Of a stretch of 64,000 nucleotides of DNA, positions 1 through 8,095 are shown piece by piece (the first letter of the stretch is position 1; each line of letters begins with the position of its first letter). Both the position numbers and the translations under genes were made by a program. The stretch lies in contig CAJNBS010000001.1 in NCBI GenBank assembly GCA_905221065.1, forward strand, positions 62,001 to 126,000, in the 5' to 3' direction. The notes below the pieces were generated by a model. It searched no databases. It was not told the DNA's origin and worked only from the letters and a program-made list of their open reading frames with translations. The stretch is from a bacterium. Its GTDB lineage: Bacteria > Bacillota > Bacilli > Lactobacillales > Streptococcaceae.

Positions 1-1407
1 AAGTACTTTAGCCTGTCAACTTCTGAATATTTTTATTGGCTGTTGGAGCATCAAGCAGCTTCGTCAACTTCTATTTCTCTGTATGAAAATATTGATGATC
101 TTTATGTCCAGAATGACTATATAACGGATGTTGCAATCGTCTTGCAGGACTTTAAAGAAGTTTATGTTTCGAGCAGAAATGAGAGAGGTGGTCATTCGGT
201 ACTTGCGGAAGGCTTTAAACCAGAGGCCAATAGTTTTGGAGTTCCTATTTTAGATCCAGCGACGGATCAATCTATAGGGGTTGTTTATATTTCCTTGGAT
301 CCAGAAATCTTATACCATGCTGTAGACAATACCCGAGGTCATATCCCGATGGCTGTTACTGTGACATCGCCTTTTGATACGGAGATTTTTCATATTGGTG
401 AGAGGGTCAATAGGGAGCATGAGAACTGGTTTGTTGGTATGACTTCTCATGGATATCAGGTTCAGGTGGCAGTTCCTAAAAACTTTGTTTTACAAGGAAC
501 AGTGACTAGCTCTGCTTTGATTGTGGGCTTGAGCCTTCTCTTTATTGTCATTCTCTATCTGACTTTGAGGAAGACTTTCTCAAATTATCAAAAGCAGGTA
601 GTGGATTTGGTGGATTCCATTCAAGCTATTGCTCAAGGAGAGGAAGGTCTTCGCATTGATACGCTTGAAAAGGACCAGGAATTGCTCCTAATCGCAGAGA
701 CGACCAATGATATGTTAGATCGCTTGGAAAAGAACATCCATGATATTTACCAGCTAGAGCTTAGTCAAAAAGATGCCAATATGCGAGCCTTGCAGGCGCA
801 AATCAATCCTCATTTTATGTATAATACGCTGGAGTTCTTGCGTATGTATGCAGTTATGCAGAGTCAAGATGAGTTGGCGGATATCATTTATGAGTTCAGT
901 AGTCTCTTGCGGAACAATATTTCTGACGAAAGAGAAACCCTCCTCAAACAGGAATTGGAATTTTGTCGTAAATACAGCTATCTCTGCATGGTTCGTTATC
1001 CTAAATCCATTGCCTATGGTTTCAAGATAGACCCAGAGTTAGAGAATATGAAGATTCCTAAGTTCACCTTGCAACCGCTGGTAGAAAATTATTTCGCGCA
1101 TGGTGTTGACCACAGACGGACAGATAATGTGATTAGCATCAAGGCTCTTAAACAAGATGGTTTTGTGGAAATTTTAGTGGTAGATAATGGCCGTGGAATG
1201 TCGGTTGAAAAACTGGCAAATATTCGAGAAAAATTAAGTCAGAGACATTTTGAACACCAAGCCAGTTACAGTGATCAAAAGCAGTCTATCGGGCTTGTCA
1301 ATGTCCATGAGCGTTTTGTGCTCTATTTTGGGGATCGCTATGCCATTAGTGTAGAGTCTGCGGAGCAAGCAGGTGTTCAGTATCGTATTACAATTCAAGA
1401 TGAGTAG
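1..1407 (+). CDS. Sensor histidine kinase, YesM type, 5' end outside window
   Basis: The frame is open from the first base, so the N-terminus is missing and 468 codons are visible. An extracellular sensing portion comes first. A transmembrane segment follows near bases 500-570, then a HAMP-like linker. The His_kinase domain shows the motif AQINPHFMYNTLEF, whose His is the phosphoacceptor. The ATPase domain shows LQPLVEN, VVDNGRGM and IGLVNVHERF. It should phosphorylate the regulator that starts 10 bases downstream. By position and type it resembles pneumococcal TCS07, which has been linked to host-glycan use. That link is recalled knowledge and is not shown by this sequence. Confidence 0.9.
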   Translation, partial: KYFSLSTSEYFYWLLEHQAASSTSISLYENIDDLYVQNDYITDVAIVLQDFKEVYVSSRNERGGHSVLAEGFKPEANSFGVPILDPATDQSIGVVYISLDPEILYHAVDNTRGHIPMAVTVTSPFDTEIFHIGERVNREHENWFVGMTSHGYQVQVAVPKNFVLQGTVTSSALIVGLSLLFIVILYLTLRKTFSNYQKQVVDLVDSIQAIAQGEEGLRIDTLEKDQELLLIAETTNDMLDRLEKNIHDIYQLELSQKDANMRALQAQINPHFMYNTLEFLRMYAVMQSQDELADIIYEFSSLLRNNISDERETLLKQELEFCRKYSYLCMVRYPKSIAYGFKIDPELENMKIPKFTLQPLVENYFAHGVDHRRTDNVISIKALKQDGFVEILVVDNGRGMSVEKLANIREKLSQRHFEHQASYSDQKQSIGLVNVHERFVLYFGDRYAISVESAEQAGVQYRITIQDE

Positions 1408-1417
1408 AAAGGGAAAA

Positions 1418-2704
1418 ATGTATAAAGTATTATTAGTAGATGATGAGTACATGGTGACAGAAGGTCTGAAGCGTTTGATTCCCTTTGATAAGTGGGATAT
1501 GGAGGTCGTCGCAACAGCCAGTCATGCCGATGAAGCTCTAGAATATGTTCAGGAAAATCCTGTTGATGTGGTCATTTCCGATGTCAATATGCCAGACAAA
1601 ACAGGGCTGGAGATGATCAAGGAAATGAAAGAGATGTTACCAGATGCTGCCTATATCTTGCTCTCGGGTTATCAGGAGTTTGATTACGTAAAAAGAGCCA
1701 TGAACCTTAGTGTTGTGGACTATCTGGTCAAGCCTGTTGATAAGGTAGAGTTGGGAAATCTGCTGGAGAAGATTGCAGGTCAGCTTAGCGAGAGAGGAAA
1801 GAAAAGTCAGACCCTCAGTCAAGATTTAGACGAGGCTGGATTTGTTAGTTATTTAGGAGGTGGGGAGAATTGGTGGATAGGTCTATCCAAGGAGAAACAA
1901 GGTTCCTTCACCATTCCCTACTATGTCTTGGGTCAAGACTGGCAGATTTTTATTTCTGATCAACCCCTAGATGGTTTAGTCGTTACTCCCTTTGAAGCCC
2001 CTTATCAAGAACACTTTGACCGCTGGAAGCTGAATGCTGAGAAAGCCCTCTTTTACGGCTCTGTAAATCTACAGCAGTCGGAGAGCCTCTTTGCCTACTA
2101 TGAACCGATTTATAGGGTTATCATTCAGGGAAATCTCAATCAAATCGTGGAAGAATTGAATCTTTTGGAGAAGGTGGTTCTTGAAAATACGCCGCGTGTT
2201 CCGATTACCAAACAGCTTTTTATCCAGTTTGTCATGGATGTTTTCCATTTGTTTGAACATCTCAAAGCTGATGATATGACGGATATTGTCAAAACCATTC
2301 ATGCTATTCAATCCTTCGATGAATTGGTTCCTTATATCAAGGAAACTCTGACCCGCTTTTTCGGGCAATATCGTATGAATGAAAATGTGGTCAGTGTGCT
2401 GGAAGTCATTGGGCGTGATTATCAGAAAGAACTTTCCCTCAAGGATATCAGTAAGGATCTTTTTATCAATCCTGTCTATCTAGGTCAGTTGATTAAGCGA
2501 GAAACCAATTCTACCTTCGCAGAATTACTAAACAAACAACGCATTAAGGCCGCCCAGCAACTCTTACTTTCAACTAGTGACAGTATCGAAGACATCTGTT
2601 ATGCGGTTGGTTACAGTAACGTTGGATATTTCTATAAAGTTTTCCGAAAATTGTGCGGAAAATCACCAAAAGCCTACCGAAAACAGGTAGAAACGATACT
2701 ATAA
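1418..2704 (+). CDS. Response regulator, receiver plus AraC-type DNA-binding domain
   Basis: The protein has 428 residues. The receiver domain covers roughly residues 1-120, with DDE near the start and phosphoacceptor Asp55 in ISDVNMPD. A middle region of unknown role follows. The C-terminal AraC-type double helix-turn-helix includes the signature around IEDICYAVGYSNVGYFYKVFRKLCG. An upstream in-frame start would overlap the kinase. The ATG at 1418 has the purine-rich ribosome site AGAAAGGG and was chosen. It is co-transcribed with the kinase and is its likely partner. Confidence 0.93.
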   Translation: MYKVLLVDDEYMVTEGLKRLIPFDKWDMEVVATASHADEALEYVQENPVDVVISDVNMPDKTGLEMIKEMKEMLPDAAYILLSGYQEFDYVKRAMNLSVVDYLVKPVDKVELGNLLEKIAGQLSERGKKSQTLSQDLDEAGFVSYLGGGENWWIGLSKEKQGSFTIPYYVLGQDWQIFISDQPLDGLVVTPFEAPYQEHFDRWKLNAEKALFYGSVNLQQSESLFAYYEPIYRVIIQGNLNQIVEELNLLEKVVLENTPRVPITKQLFIQFVMDVFHLFEHLKADDMTDIVKTIHAIQSFDELVPYIKETLTRFFGQYRMNENVVSVLEVIGRDYQKELSLKDISKDLFINPVYLGQLIKRETNSTFAELLNKQRIKAAQQLLLSTSDSIEDICYAVGYSNVGYFYKVFRKLCGKSPKAYRKQVETIL

Positions 2705-2707
2705 AAT

Positions 2708-2736
2708 TTGTATCCCTTTACAAAAAGTGCTATAAT
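2708..2736 (+). promoter_or_regulatory. Extended -10 promoter for the small membrane protein
   Basis: TTGTAT (2708-2713) and TATAAT (2731-2736) are 17 bases apart, with TG one base before the -10. It lies directly after the regulator gene. Confidence 0.6.
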
Positions 2737-2764
2737 ATCAATAATAACATCAGGAGGTTCTATC

Positions 2765-3304
2765 ATGAAAAAGAAACCGATTTATCTATGGGTCTTGCTA
2801 ATCTTGTCTGCTCTTATTTCAGCTACGTCTCTGTTTGGAATGTTGAGTCCCTTGCCTAGCAAAGAAGCCCTTCGTGCCGCTGCCGCTCAGAAACAGGTTG
2901 CAGGGGTCAGTGCTCAGCAATTAGAAGACCAGCTCAATTACACCTATAGAGTAGCAGAATCAACTCATTCTATTTTTAATATGGCCTTGATTGTGCTATC
3001 TGCTATTTTAGTTGCAGTAGCGATTGTGTTCCTTGTTCGTAAGAATTTGCAATATGCAAACTATACTTATGTCGGCTATGTTTTGCTAGCCATTATTGGT
3101 TCGATTTATAGCTATGTGACTTTACAAGACGCTGTGCAGTTAGTTCACGATGAGACCATGCGTTTAGGGATAAGTGTTATTTCACAAGCCATTAGCATTT
3201 TCTATATCGTCATCAATGTTCTCTTCCTAGCTCTTGTCTTCTACAAGATATGGCGTCAGCAAAAAGCCTTGGCTGAAGAAGAGGAAACAGAAGAAGTTGC
3301 CTAA
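2765..3304 (+). CDS. Small multi-pass membrane protein of unknown function
   Basis: The protein has 179 residues. The ATG at 2765 follows a strong AGGAGG site, so the longer open frame from 2708 is not needed. A hydrophobic N-terminal helix begins right after MKKK. A soluble loop rich in Ala and Gln follows (about residues 25-65), then three more hydrophobic helices and an acidic tail ending EEEETEEVA. I do not recognise the family. It has its own promoter and terminator and so forms a single-gene unit downstream of the two-component system. Confidence 0.8.
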   Translation: MKKKPIYLWVLLILSALISATSLFGMLSPLPSKEALRAAAAQKQVAGVSAQQLEDQLNYTYRVAESTHSIFNMALIVLSAILVAVAIVFLVRKNLQYANYTYVGYVLLAIIGSIYSYVTLQDAVQLVHDETMRLGISVISQAISIFYIVINVLFLALVFYKIWRQQKALAEEEETEEVA

Positions 3305-3313
3305 GTATTGACA

Positions 3314-3352
3314 AAAAATAACTATCAAGTTACAATCTTGGTAGTTATTTTT
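3314..3352 (+). terminator. Rho-independent terminator
   Basis: Two 16-base arms (3314-3329 and 3337-3352) pair with one G-T wobble and end in a T run. Confidence 0.85.
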
Positions 3353-3381
3353 CGATTATACATAAAATTATGGAGGTAAAT

Positions 3382-3852
3382 ATGAAGATAATTTCTTTAG
3401 TTTATATCAGTCTGAGTGGGAATACTGAGAGTTTTGTGACCCGCCTGAAAGACTATCTCTTGTCCCAGTATGAGGGGATTGAAGTTCAAAAGATTCATAT
3501 CAAGGATTTGGTCAAGGAAGGCCAAGATTTTTATGAAATGGACCATCCCTATGTCACTTTTTTGCCGACCTACCTCGAAGGTGGGAATGGCGTGGATAAC
3601 GGAGACGTTGAGATTTTGACGACACCCGTTGGGGATTTTATCGCCTATGGCGACAATGCTAGTAAGTGTTTTGGCGTAGTTGGTTCAGGAAATCGTAACT
3701 TTAATAACCAATATTGCTTGACAGCCAAGCAATACAGTCAACGTTTTGGTTTCCCTGTCTTGGCTGACTTTGAAATGCGAGGCATGCTGGGAGATATCAA
3801 GCATGTGGCAGCTATTATCGCAGATTTGTATGAGTTGGAAAAGGAAAATTAA
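3382..3852 (+). CDS. nrdI: NrdI-like flavodoxin
   Basis: The protein has 156 residues. The N-terminal ISLVYISLSGNTESF is the phosphate-binding loop of an NrdI-type flavodoxin, and GVVGSGNRNFNNQYC matches the second FMN-contact region. NrdI maintains the manganese/tyrosyl-radical cofactor of class Ib ribonucleotide reductase. The ATG at 3382 is preceded by TGGAGGT and was preferred to the ATG at 3370, which overlaps that site. No nrdE, nrdF or nrdH lies nearby, so this is a detached or paralogous copy. Family assignment is strong. Partnership with a reductase is inferred. Confidence 0.85.
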   Translation: MKIISLVYISLSGNTESFVTRLKDYLLSQYEGIEVQKIHIKDLVKEGQDFYEMDHPYVTFLPTYLEGGNGVDNGDVEILTTPVGDFIAYGDNASKCFGVVGSGNRNFNNQYCLTAKQYSQRFGFPVLADFEMRGMLGDIKHVAAIIADLYELEKEN

Positions 3853-3866
3853 GGTAGTTATAAGAG

Positions 3867-3893
3867 GCAGTTGGGATTTGCTAACTGCTTTTT
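3867..3893 (+). terminator. Rho-independent terminator after nrdI
   Basis: GCAGTT and AACTGC pair around a 10-base loop and are followed by five T. Confidence 0.7.
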
Positions 3894-3918
3894 GATTATA
3901 AACAGTCTTTAAGAAGGT

Positions 3919-3964
3919 AAAAAGCATAAGTTCAGGTCTTCAAAACCTTGTTCTTATGCTTTTT
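3919..3964. terminator. Bidirectional terminator hairpin
   Basis: Perfect 12-base arms AAAAAGCATAAG (3919-3930) and CTTATGCTTTTT (3953-3964) can end transcription from either strand between nrdI and the minus-strand transporter. Confidence 0.75.
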
Positions 3965-4030
3965 ATCATAGAAATATTTGCTGAATGTTCTCTTGAAATG
4001 AAACCTTATCTTCATCTCGCGCTTTGTCAG

Positions 4031-5293
4031 TTATCCTGCTTTTCCGATTGCGAGTGCGTAGATAAAGAAGATGGCGAAGCCAAAGAGGAAAATCAATCCT
4101 GCAATGGCAAGGTGTTTGAGCCAAGAAGGAAGATTTTTGTTTTCACGCGTTACCAAGGCGTAATTCAAAAGAGCGAAGAATGGTGTTGTCAGGAAAGAAC
4201 CAATCATAGCAAAGCGGAGCATGGTTGAAACCTGACCAGCGAAGAACTTGATAATGATGATACCGATGATAGCAGTGATGGTCATCCAGATGTTCAAAGA
4301 TTTACGATTGTCTTCTTTTTGACGGATTAGCAGTCGTAGAGATTCCTGATTGACACGAGAGTAACCATCGATAACAGTAATAACTGTTCCAAAGATACAC
4401 AGGAAAGCAATAAAGGTAATCAAATAACGGGACCATTCGCCAAGAACAGACGCATACATGCCCACGAATTGAGAGATGTATTTGGCTGAAGCGGCCTCAA
4501 CTGCCTGTCCTGTAGGATACTGAATCAGTGCTCCCAGTGCCACAAAGAATACAGCTAGGATAGCTGTTCCAATATAACCAACGTTAAAGTCGAATAGAGC
4601 GTCCTCTGTGTTAAAGTTGACGGTCTTTTTCTTTTCAGCAGACCAAAGTGAGTTGATGGCTGAAATTTCAATAGGAGCAGGCATCCATCCTAGGAGGGAG
4701 ACGATGAAGGGTAGAGCTGCCATTTGCCAAGGTGTTTTCTCGACAAAATTAGAACTGTATTCTGGATGCTTGACCGCCGCGATGATAACTGCAAGAACAG
4801 TTGCAATGGTCAAAGCTGACATGATCCATTTTGCCATACCGTCTAAGAGTTTGTAGCCTCCAAAGAGTAACATAGCCCAAATGATGGCAACGAGAATGAG
4901 GGACCATTGAGTAATGCTAAGACCAATCATTGGGAAGGCGCTGGCGATGATAGCTGAGCACAGAATGGCGACACCAGCTGTGTTGACCATAGCAGAAAAG
5001 ACATTTAGGATAAAGAAAATCCAGAGATAGAGTTTCCCTTTTTCGGCATAACCTTCAACCAAAGTCTTTCCAGTATCAGCTGTGTATTCAGCACCAAAAC
5101 GGAAAAATGGATATTTAAAGACATTGGCTAAGATGACCAAGAGAAGTAGAGACCAACCGTAAGAACCACCAGCTTGAGTGGAAGATACAATGTGAGAACC
5201 TCCAACAGCGGCAGAAGCCATTAGGATTCCAGGTCCCATTGCTTTTAGCTTGCTTGCCCAGGTTGATTGATTTAACGAAATAGCTTGCGACAT
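4031..5293 (-). CDS. Nramp-like transporter lacking the canonical metal-binding motifs
   Basis: The protein has 420 residues and about 11 hydrophobic helices, with the Nramp opening pattern GPGILMA and an AGGSYGW segment. In canonical Nramp proteins helix 1 carries DPGN and helix 6 carries MPH. Here the matching places read GGSH (residues 31-34) and GWMPAP (about 202-207). The Asp, Asn and Met/His contacts for manganese or iron are therefore absent. It belongs to the divergent Nramp-related branch whose substrate I cannot name. It is a monocistronic gene on the minus strand. Confidence 0.75.
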   Translation of the reverse strand: MSQAISLNQSTWASKLKAMGPGILMASAAVGGSHIVSSTQAGGSYGWSLLLLVILANVFKYPFFRFGAEYTADTGKTLVEGYAEKGKLYLWIFFILNVFSAMVNTAGVAILCSAIIASAFPMIGLSITQWSLILVAIIWAMLLFGGYKLLDGMAKWIMSALTIATVLAVIIAAVKHPEYSSNFVEKTPWQMAALPFIVSLLGWMPAPIEISAINSLWSAEKKKTVNFNTEDALFDFNVGYIGTAILAVFFVALGALIQYPTGQAVEAASAKYISQFVGMYASVLGEWSRYLITFIAFLCIFGTVITVIDGYSRVNQESLRLLIRQKEDNRKSLNIWMTITAIIGIIIIKFFAGQVSTMLRFAMIGSFLTTPFFALLNYALVTRENKNLPSWLKHLAIAGLIFLFGFAIFFIYALAIGKAG

Positions 5294-5343
5294 GATAGAT
5301 ACTCCTTTTTGAATTTTCAGAATAATCTGGATATGTAATCTAT

Positions 5344-5372
5344 ATTCTACAAAAAACTTTGGTAAAATGCAA
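5344..5372 (-). promoter_or_regulatory. Promoter of the Nramp-like gene
   Basis: On the minus strand TTGCAT and TAGAAT are separated by 17 bases, about 50 bases upstream of the start codon. Confidence 0.55.
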
Positions 5373-5445
5373 GAATATTTTGAAAAAAGATAGAAAATTA
5401 CAGAAAATTTACAAAGAAGACCTGAAAATAACTGTTATGATAGTA

Positions 5446-5686
5446 ATACTCTTCAAAAATCTCTTCAAACCACGTCAGCGTCGCCTTACCGTAGGTATGG
5501 TTACTGACTTCGTCAGTCTTATCTACAACCTCAAAAACATGTTTTGAGCTGACTTCGTCAGTTCTATCTGCAACCTCAAAACAGTGTTTTGAGCTGACTT
5601 CGTCAGTCTTATCTGCAACCTCAAAATAATGTTTTGAGCAACCTGCGGCTAGCTTCCTAGTTTGCTCTTTGATTTTCATTGAGTAT
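5446..5686 (-). repeat. BOX element with three boxB modules
   Basis: The element reads on the minus strand from the sequence around GAGTAT ends. It contains a close match to the BOX-A sequence used in BOX-PCR (TACGGTAAGGCGACGCTGACG on the minus strand, at the left end) and the AGGAAGCTAGCCGCAGG end module. Between these are three copies of the 45-base boxB unit at about 5505-5550, 5551-5595 and 5596-5640, each carrying the inverted pair CTGACTTCGTCAG and CTCAAAAC...GTTTTGAG. BOX repeats are typical of S. pneumoniae and its relatives. Confidence 0.9.
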
Positions 5687-5701
5687 AAGGTGCAGCAGGA
5701 T

Positions 5702-5739
5702 AAAGCAAAACCGAGAAGTTTCTTTCTCGGCTTTGCTTA
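5702..5739 (-). terminator. Terminator of the LytTR/DUF3021 operon
   Basis: GCAAAACCGAGAA and a near-complementary TTCTCGGCTTTGC form an imperfect stem just downstream of the minus-strand DUF3021 gene. Confidence 0.6.
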
Positions 5740-5750
5740 TTATGAGGCTC

Positions 5751-6209
5751 TTACTTTCTATGCTCCAAGAGTTGATTGATGTGATCTACTTTTTTAGCCT
5801 CTCTTTTATAGAGAATAACCCAGATGATAAGGTAGACAATCGCAAACTCGATAATGAGCTGGAGATAGAAGATCCAGTGGAAAGGGAACCAACCAGCCAG
5901 AGTTGCTAGTGGAACAAAGCCAGCCAGCATGAGGAAAAAATGAGTCAGAGTGGCACGAAGCATGCTCCAGTCACGGCTGAATAAGCGGTTGCCAAAGTTG
6001 AAGAGCATACCGATAGCTGCCCAAATAAGTGTACAGTAGAGCAAGACCAGGGCGCCGTGAACCTGATGCTGAGCCATCACTTGGCCAATAAGAGAGTAGG
6101 GATTTAGTGGGGCATAAGTACTCGGTGCATAAATGAGTGAAAAGAGGATAGAGAGGATGAGGCCGATGAGGACACCAGCAGCTGCGTCGTGAAAGATTTG
6201 TTTTTTCAT
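5751..6209 (-). CDS. DUF3021 membrane protein
   Basis: The protein has 152 residues and four hydrophobic helices, starting MKKQIFHDAAAGVLIG. The size and arrangement match the DUF3021 family, whose members are regularly encoded beside LytTR regulators. Its start overlaps the stop of the LytTR gene by four bases (ATGA), so translation is coupled. The family is thought to form small membrane/regulator pairs. Its signal and target are unknown here. Confidence 0.8.
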   Translation of the reverse strand: MKKQIFHDAAAGVLIGLILSILFSLIYAPSTYAPLNPYSLIGQVMAQHQVHGALVLLYCTLIWAAIGMLFNFGNRLFSRDWSMLRATLTHFFLMLAGFVPLATLAGWFPFHWIFYLQLIIEFAIVYLIIWVILYKREAKKVDHINQLLEHRK

Positions 6210-6646
6210 AGTTCTAATTTCTCCTTGATGGTTTTTAGGTAACGGCGTGAAGAGTAGGTGAAGCTTTCATTTTTTAGAAAGATTTCTACCAGACCGTTGG
6301 GCGTGAGCTTGAGATGAGAGATTGAATTGATATTGATGATTTCTGATTGCGAAATTTGGATAAAATTGCTTGGCAAGAGTTCAAGAACTTGATAGAGTCG
6401 CAAATCAATGGTGTAGGTTTGACTCGCCGTTTCTGCCAGAACCTTCCGATTCTCGATATAGAAGCGCTGAATCTTGCCAATTTCAACTAGATAGACTTGA
6501 TCATTGATTTTCCCTTTGATTTTTTCTGTTAGATCCAGATTTTCTGCGAACTCGATGACTTTCTGGACTTTATCTGTCGGCTGAGGTGCTTGAACAATCA
6601 GCTTTTCTTCCTCGTAAGACTCGCTAATCTGTAGTTCTACTTTCAT
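6206..6646 (-). CDS. LytTR-family DNA-binding regulator
   Basis: The protein has 146 residues with no receiver domain. The C-terminal half carries the LytTR pattern (YQVLELLPSNFIQISQSEIININ and the ending SFTYSSRRYLKTIKEKL). The start at 6646 has AAGGAGAGAAATTT in front of it. A longer frame to 6709 lacks such support. With the overlapping DUF3021 gene it forms a two-gene unit of the regulator/membrane-inhibitor type. Targets cannot be read from the sequence. Confidence 0.85.
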   Translation of the reverse strand: MKVELQISESYEEEKLIVQAPQPTDKVQKVIEFAENLDLTEKIKGKINDQVYLVEIGKIQRFYIENRKVLAETASQTYTIDLRLYQVLELLPSNFIQISQSEIININSISHLKLTPNGLVEIFLKNESFTYSSRRYLKTIKEKLEL

Positions 6647-6706
6647 AAATTTCTCTCCTTGTTTTTCATACAAAATTGTGATCACTTCTTGTACACCTTT
6701 ATTAAA

Positions 6707-6852
6707 CACTATTTTACGACACCTGGCAAGGGACTTTGTCTATGTGGAGGGATTTGTATCCTATGTGGTGGAGCTTTTCTGTCCTATCTGAAATATGGTA
6801 TAATAGCACTAATCAATTGCTAGGAAAATAGATACGGAAAGGGGCTGAAAGA
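6707..6852. repeat. Left copy of a 146-bp direct repeat (duplicated mutL promoter region)
   Basis: These 146 bases align without gaps to 11060-11205, with most differences in the first half. The -10 TATAAT (6799-6804), the preceding TGG and the ribosome-site segment GGAAAGGGGCTGAAAGA are conserved. Here they lead into non-coding sequence. At 11205 they lead into mutL. The two copies bracket the accessory peptide locus. Confidence 0.9.
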
Positions 6853-7000
6853 ACTAGGGGAATAGTTGTAATTAGAAGGTGATAGGTATGAAAAGTGGCG
6901 TTGACGCTGGATAAGTTTATAAAGAGTTTGAATGAAGAAATGAAAAGTAAATAAGTTGATGATGAATTACAAAAATAGATTTTATCTACAATTTGTATCT
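6853..7000. other. Non-coding stretch between left repeat and regulator promoter
   Basis: I find no gene here. A nine-codon frame at 6888 (MKSGVDAG) lacks a convincing ribosome site. The sequence is AT-rich like the locus to its right. Confidence 0.5.
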
Positions 7001-7019
7001 TTCAAATCATTGATTTGAA
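7001..7019. promoter_or_regulatory. Palindromic operator candidate at the regulator promoter
   Basis: TTCAAATC and GATTTGAA form a perfect 8-bp inverted repeat with a 3-base spacer. The right arm overlaps the -35 hexamer at 7015-7020, as expected for autoregulation. Which protein binds is inferred. Confidence 0.5.
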
Positions 7020-7043
7020 TTTTAGATTTAATCATGTTACAAT
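7015..7043 (+). promoter_or_regulatory. Promoter of the TPR regulator
   Basis: TTGAAT (7015-7020) and TACAAT (7038-7043) are 17 bases apart, with an extended -10 TG. Confidence 0.6.
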
Positions 7044-7079
7044 TAAAACTGAAATCAAATAGAAGAGGAAGATGCAAAC

Positions 7080-7946
7080 GTGGGCACACTATTAGCAACA
7101 AGATTAAAAAATAGACGAAAAGAATTAAAAATGTCTCAGCGAGAACTAGCTGAAGGTATCTGTAAACAGGGGCAAATCAGTCGATTAGAGAGCGGAGAGT
7201 TTACCCCGGGAGCAGATTTCCTGCATGCCCTTGCTAAGAAGTTAAAAGTCAGTATGGATTATTTTTTTGATGAGCAGGTTGTAGAGAAAGTTGAGGAGTT
7301 ATCAGAATTTAAGAAATTAGCACAGACATTTATTACAAATCGCAATTATGAGTCTTTGAAATATATATATGAATTGGAGAATGTAAAAGCTCACCGCTTA
7401 TCTTTAGCAGATAAAATCTACATGGAATGGATAAAATCTCTGATAGATTTTTATTTTTACGGACAGAAAGAAGATGCGATTGTACGATTAGAGGAGGTAT
7501 TATCACAGTTAAGTGCGTCTGATTTGAACTATCTCCAAGTTTCAAACACTCTATTCAATTTTTACTATGATATTGGAGATTTAGGTCGTTTCAATAAAAT
7601 TCGTGAAAAACTAGAGTATCGAGTAAATCAACTCAATTTGAGTACAATCGAAGAGTTAGAGCTATCTATTAAGTTTAACTACAACGTTTGTCGTTATCTA
7701 TGGTTACAGAAAAATATTGAAGAAGCTATTACTAAAATTACAGCTACTATAAAACAATGTAAGGCTTACAGAACGAATTATCTTTTGGCTGATTTGTACT
7801 TATTGATGGGAAACGTAAGTGAAAATTTTTCTTCTAAAAGTTCAGTGAAAGAATATTTTGAGACAGCTCATTTCCTTTATAAATTAGAGGAAAATATGTC
7901 AATGGCTTTAAAAGTTGAGCATTACATTGCAGATATAACAGAATAA
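7080..7946 (+). CDS. Peptide-responsive XRE/TPR transcriptional regulator (PlcR/Tpr type)
   Basis: The protein has 288 residues. An XRE helix-turn-helix covers about residues 8-62 (SQRELAEGICKQGQISRLESGE). The rest is helical TPR-like repeat sequence, the layout of PlcR, PrgX and pneumococcal TprA regulators that bind imported signal peptides. The start is GTG at 7080 behind AGAGGAAG. A small secreted peptide gene follows on the same strand, the standard partner of such regulators. Base composition is more AT-rich than the flanking core genes. Naming it TprA would overstate the evidence, so the symbol is left empty. Confidence 0.85.
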   Translation: MGTLLATRLKNRRKELKMSQRELAEGICKQGQISRLESGEFTPGADFLHALAKKLKVSMDYFFDEQVVEKVEELSEFKKLAQTFITNRNYESLKYIYELENVKAHRLSLADKIYMEWIKSLIDFYFYGQKEDAIVRLEEVLSQLSASDLNYLQVSNTLFNFYYDIGDLGRFNKIREKLEYRVNQLNLSTIEELELSIKFNYNVCRYLWLQKNIEEAITKITATIKQCKAYRTNYLLADLYLLMGNVSENFSSKSSVKEYFETAHFLYKLEENMSMALKVEHYIADITE

Positions 7947-7951
7947 TGAAT

Positions 7952-7978
7952 ACGGTGTTCAAGTGAGCATCGTTTTTT
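7952..7978 (+). terminator. Terminator after the TPR regulator
   Basis: ACGGTGT and GCATCGT can form a 7-bp stem with two wobbles, followed by six T. Confidence 0.6.
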
Positions 7979-8040
7979 AAACCTAGTTCAGATACAAAAA
8001 AGTATTAAACAAAAAAAAATAAAAAAACATTATAAAAAAC

Positions 8041-8069
8041 TTGACGAGCTAATTTTGAAGTGATAAAAT
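8041..8069 (+). promoter_or_regulatory. Strong promoter of the peptide operon
   Basis: TTGACG (8041-8046) and TAAAAT (8064-8069) are 17 bases apart, with TGA directly before the -10. The A-rich tract at 8010-8040 resembles an UP element. This is one of the best promoters in the window and is placed to drive the signal peptide and the precursor. Confidence 0.75.
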
Positions 8070-8095
8070 AAATGCAAGAAAAAAAGGAGAGATAT

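Noticed and set aside
3956-4228. Plus-strand ORF of 90 aa opposite the Nramp-like gene
   Set aside because: It is antisense to well-supported coding sequence and has no ribosome site or family resemblance.
5398-5679. Minus-strand ORF with repeated SSKHCFEVADKTDEV units
   Set aside because: It is the translation of the BOX boxB modules and not a gene.
6888-6914. Tiny ORF MKSGVDAG upstream of the TPR regulator, considered as a second signal peptide
   Set aside because: It has no signal sequence and no convincing ribosome site, and the region appears non-coding.
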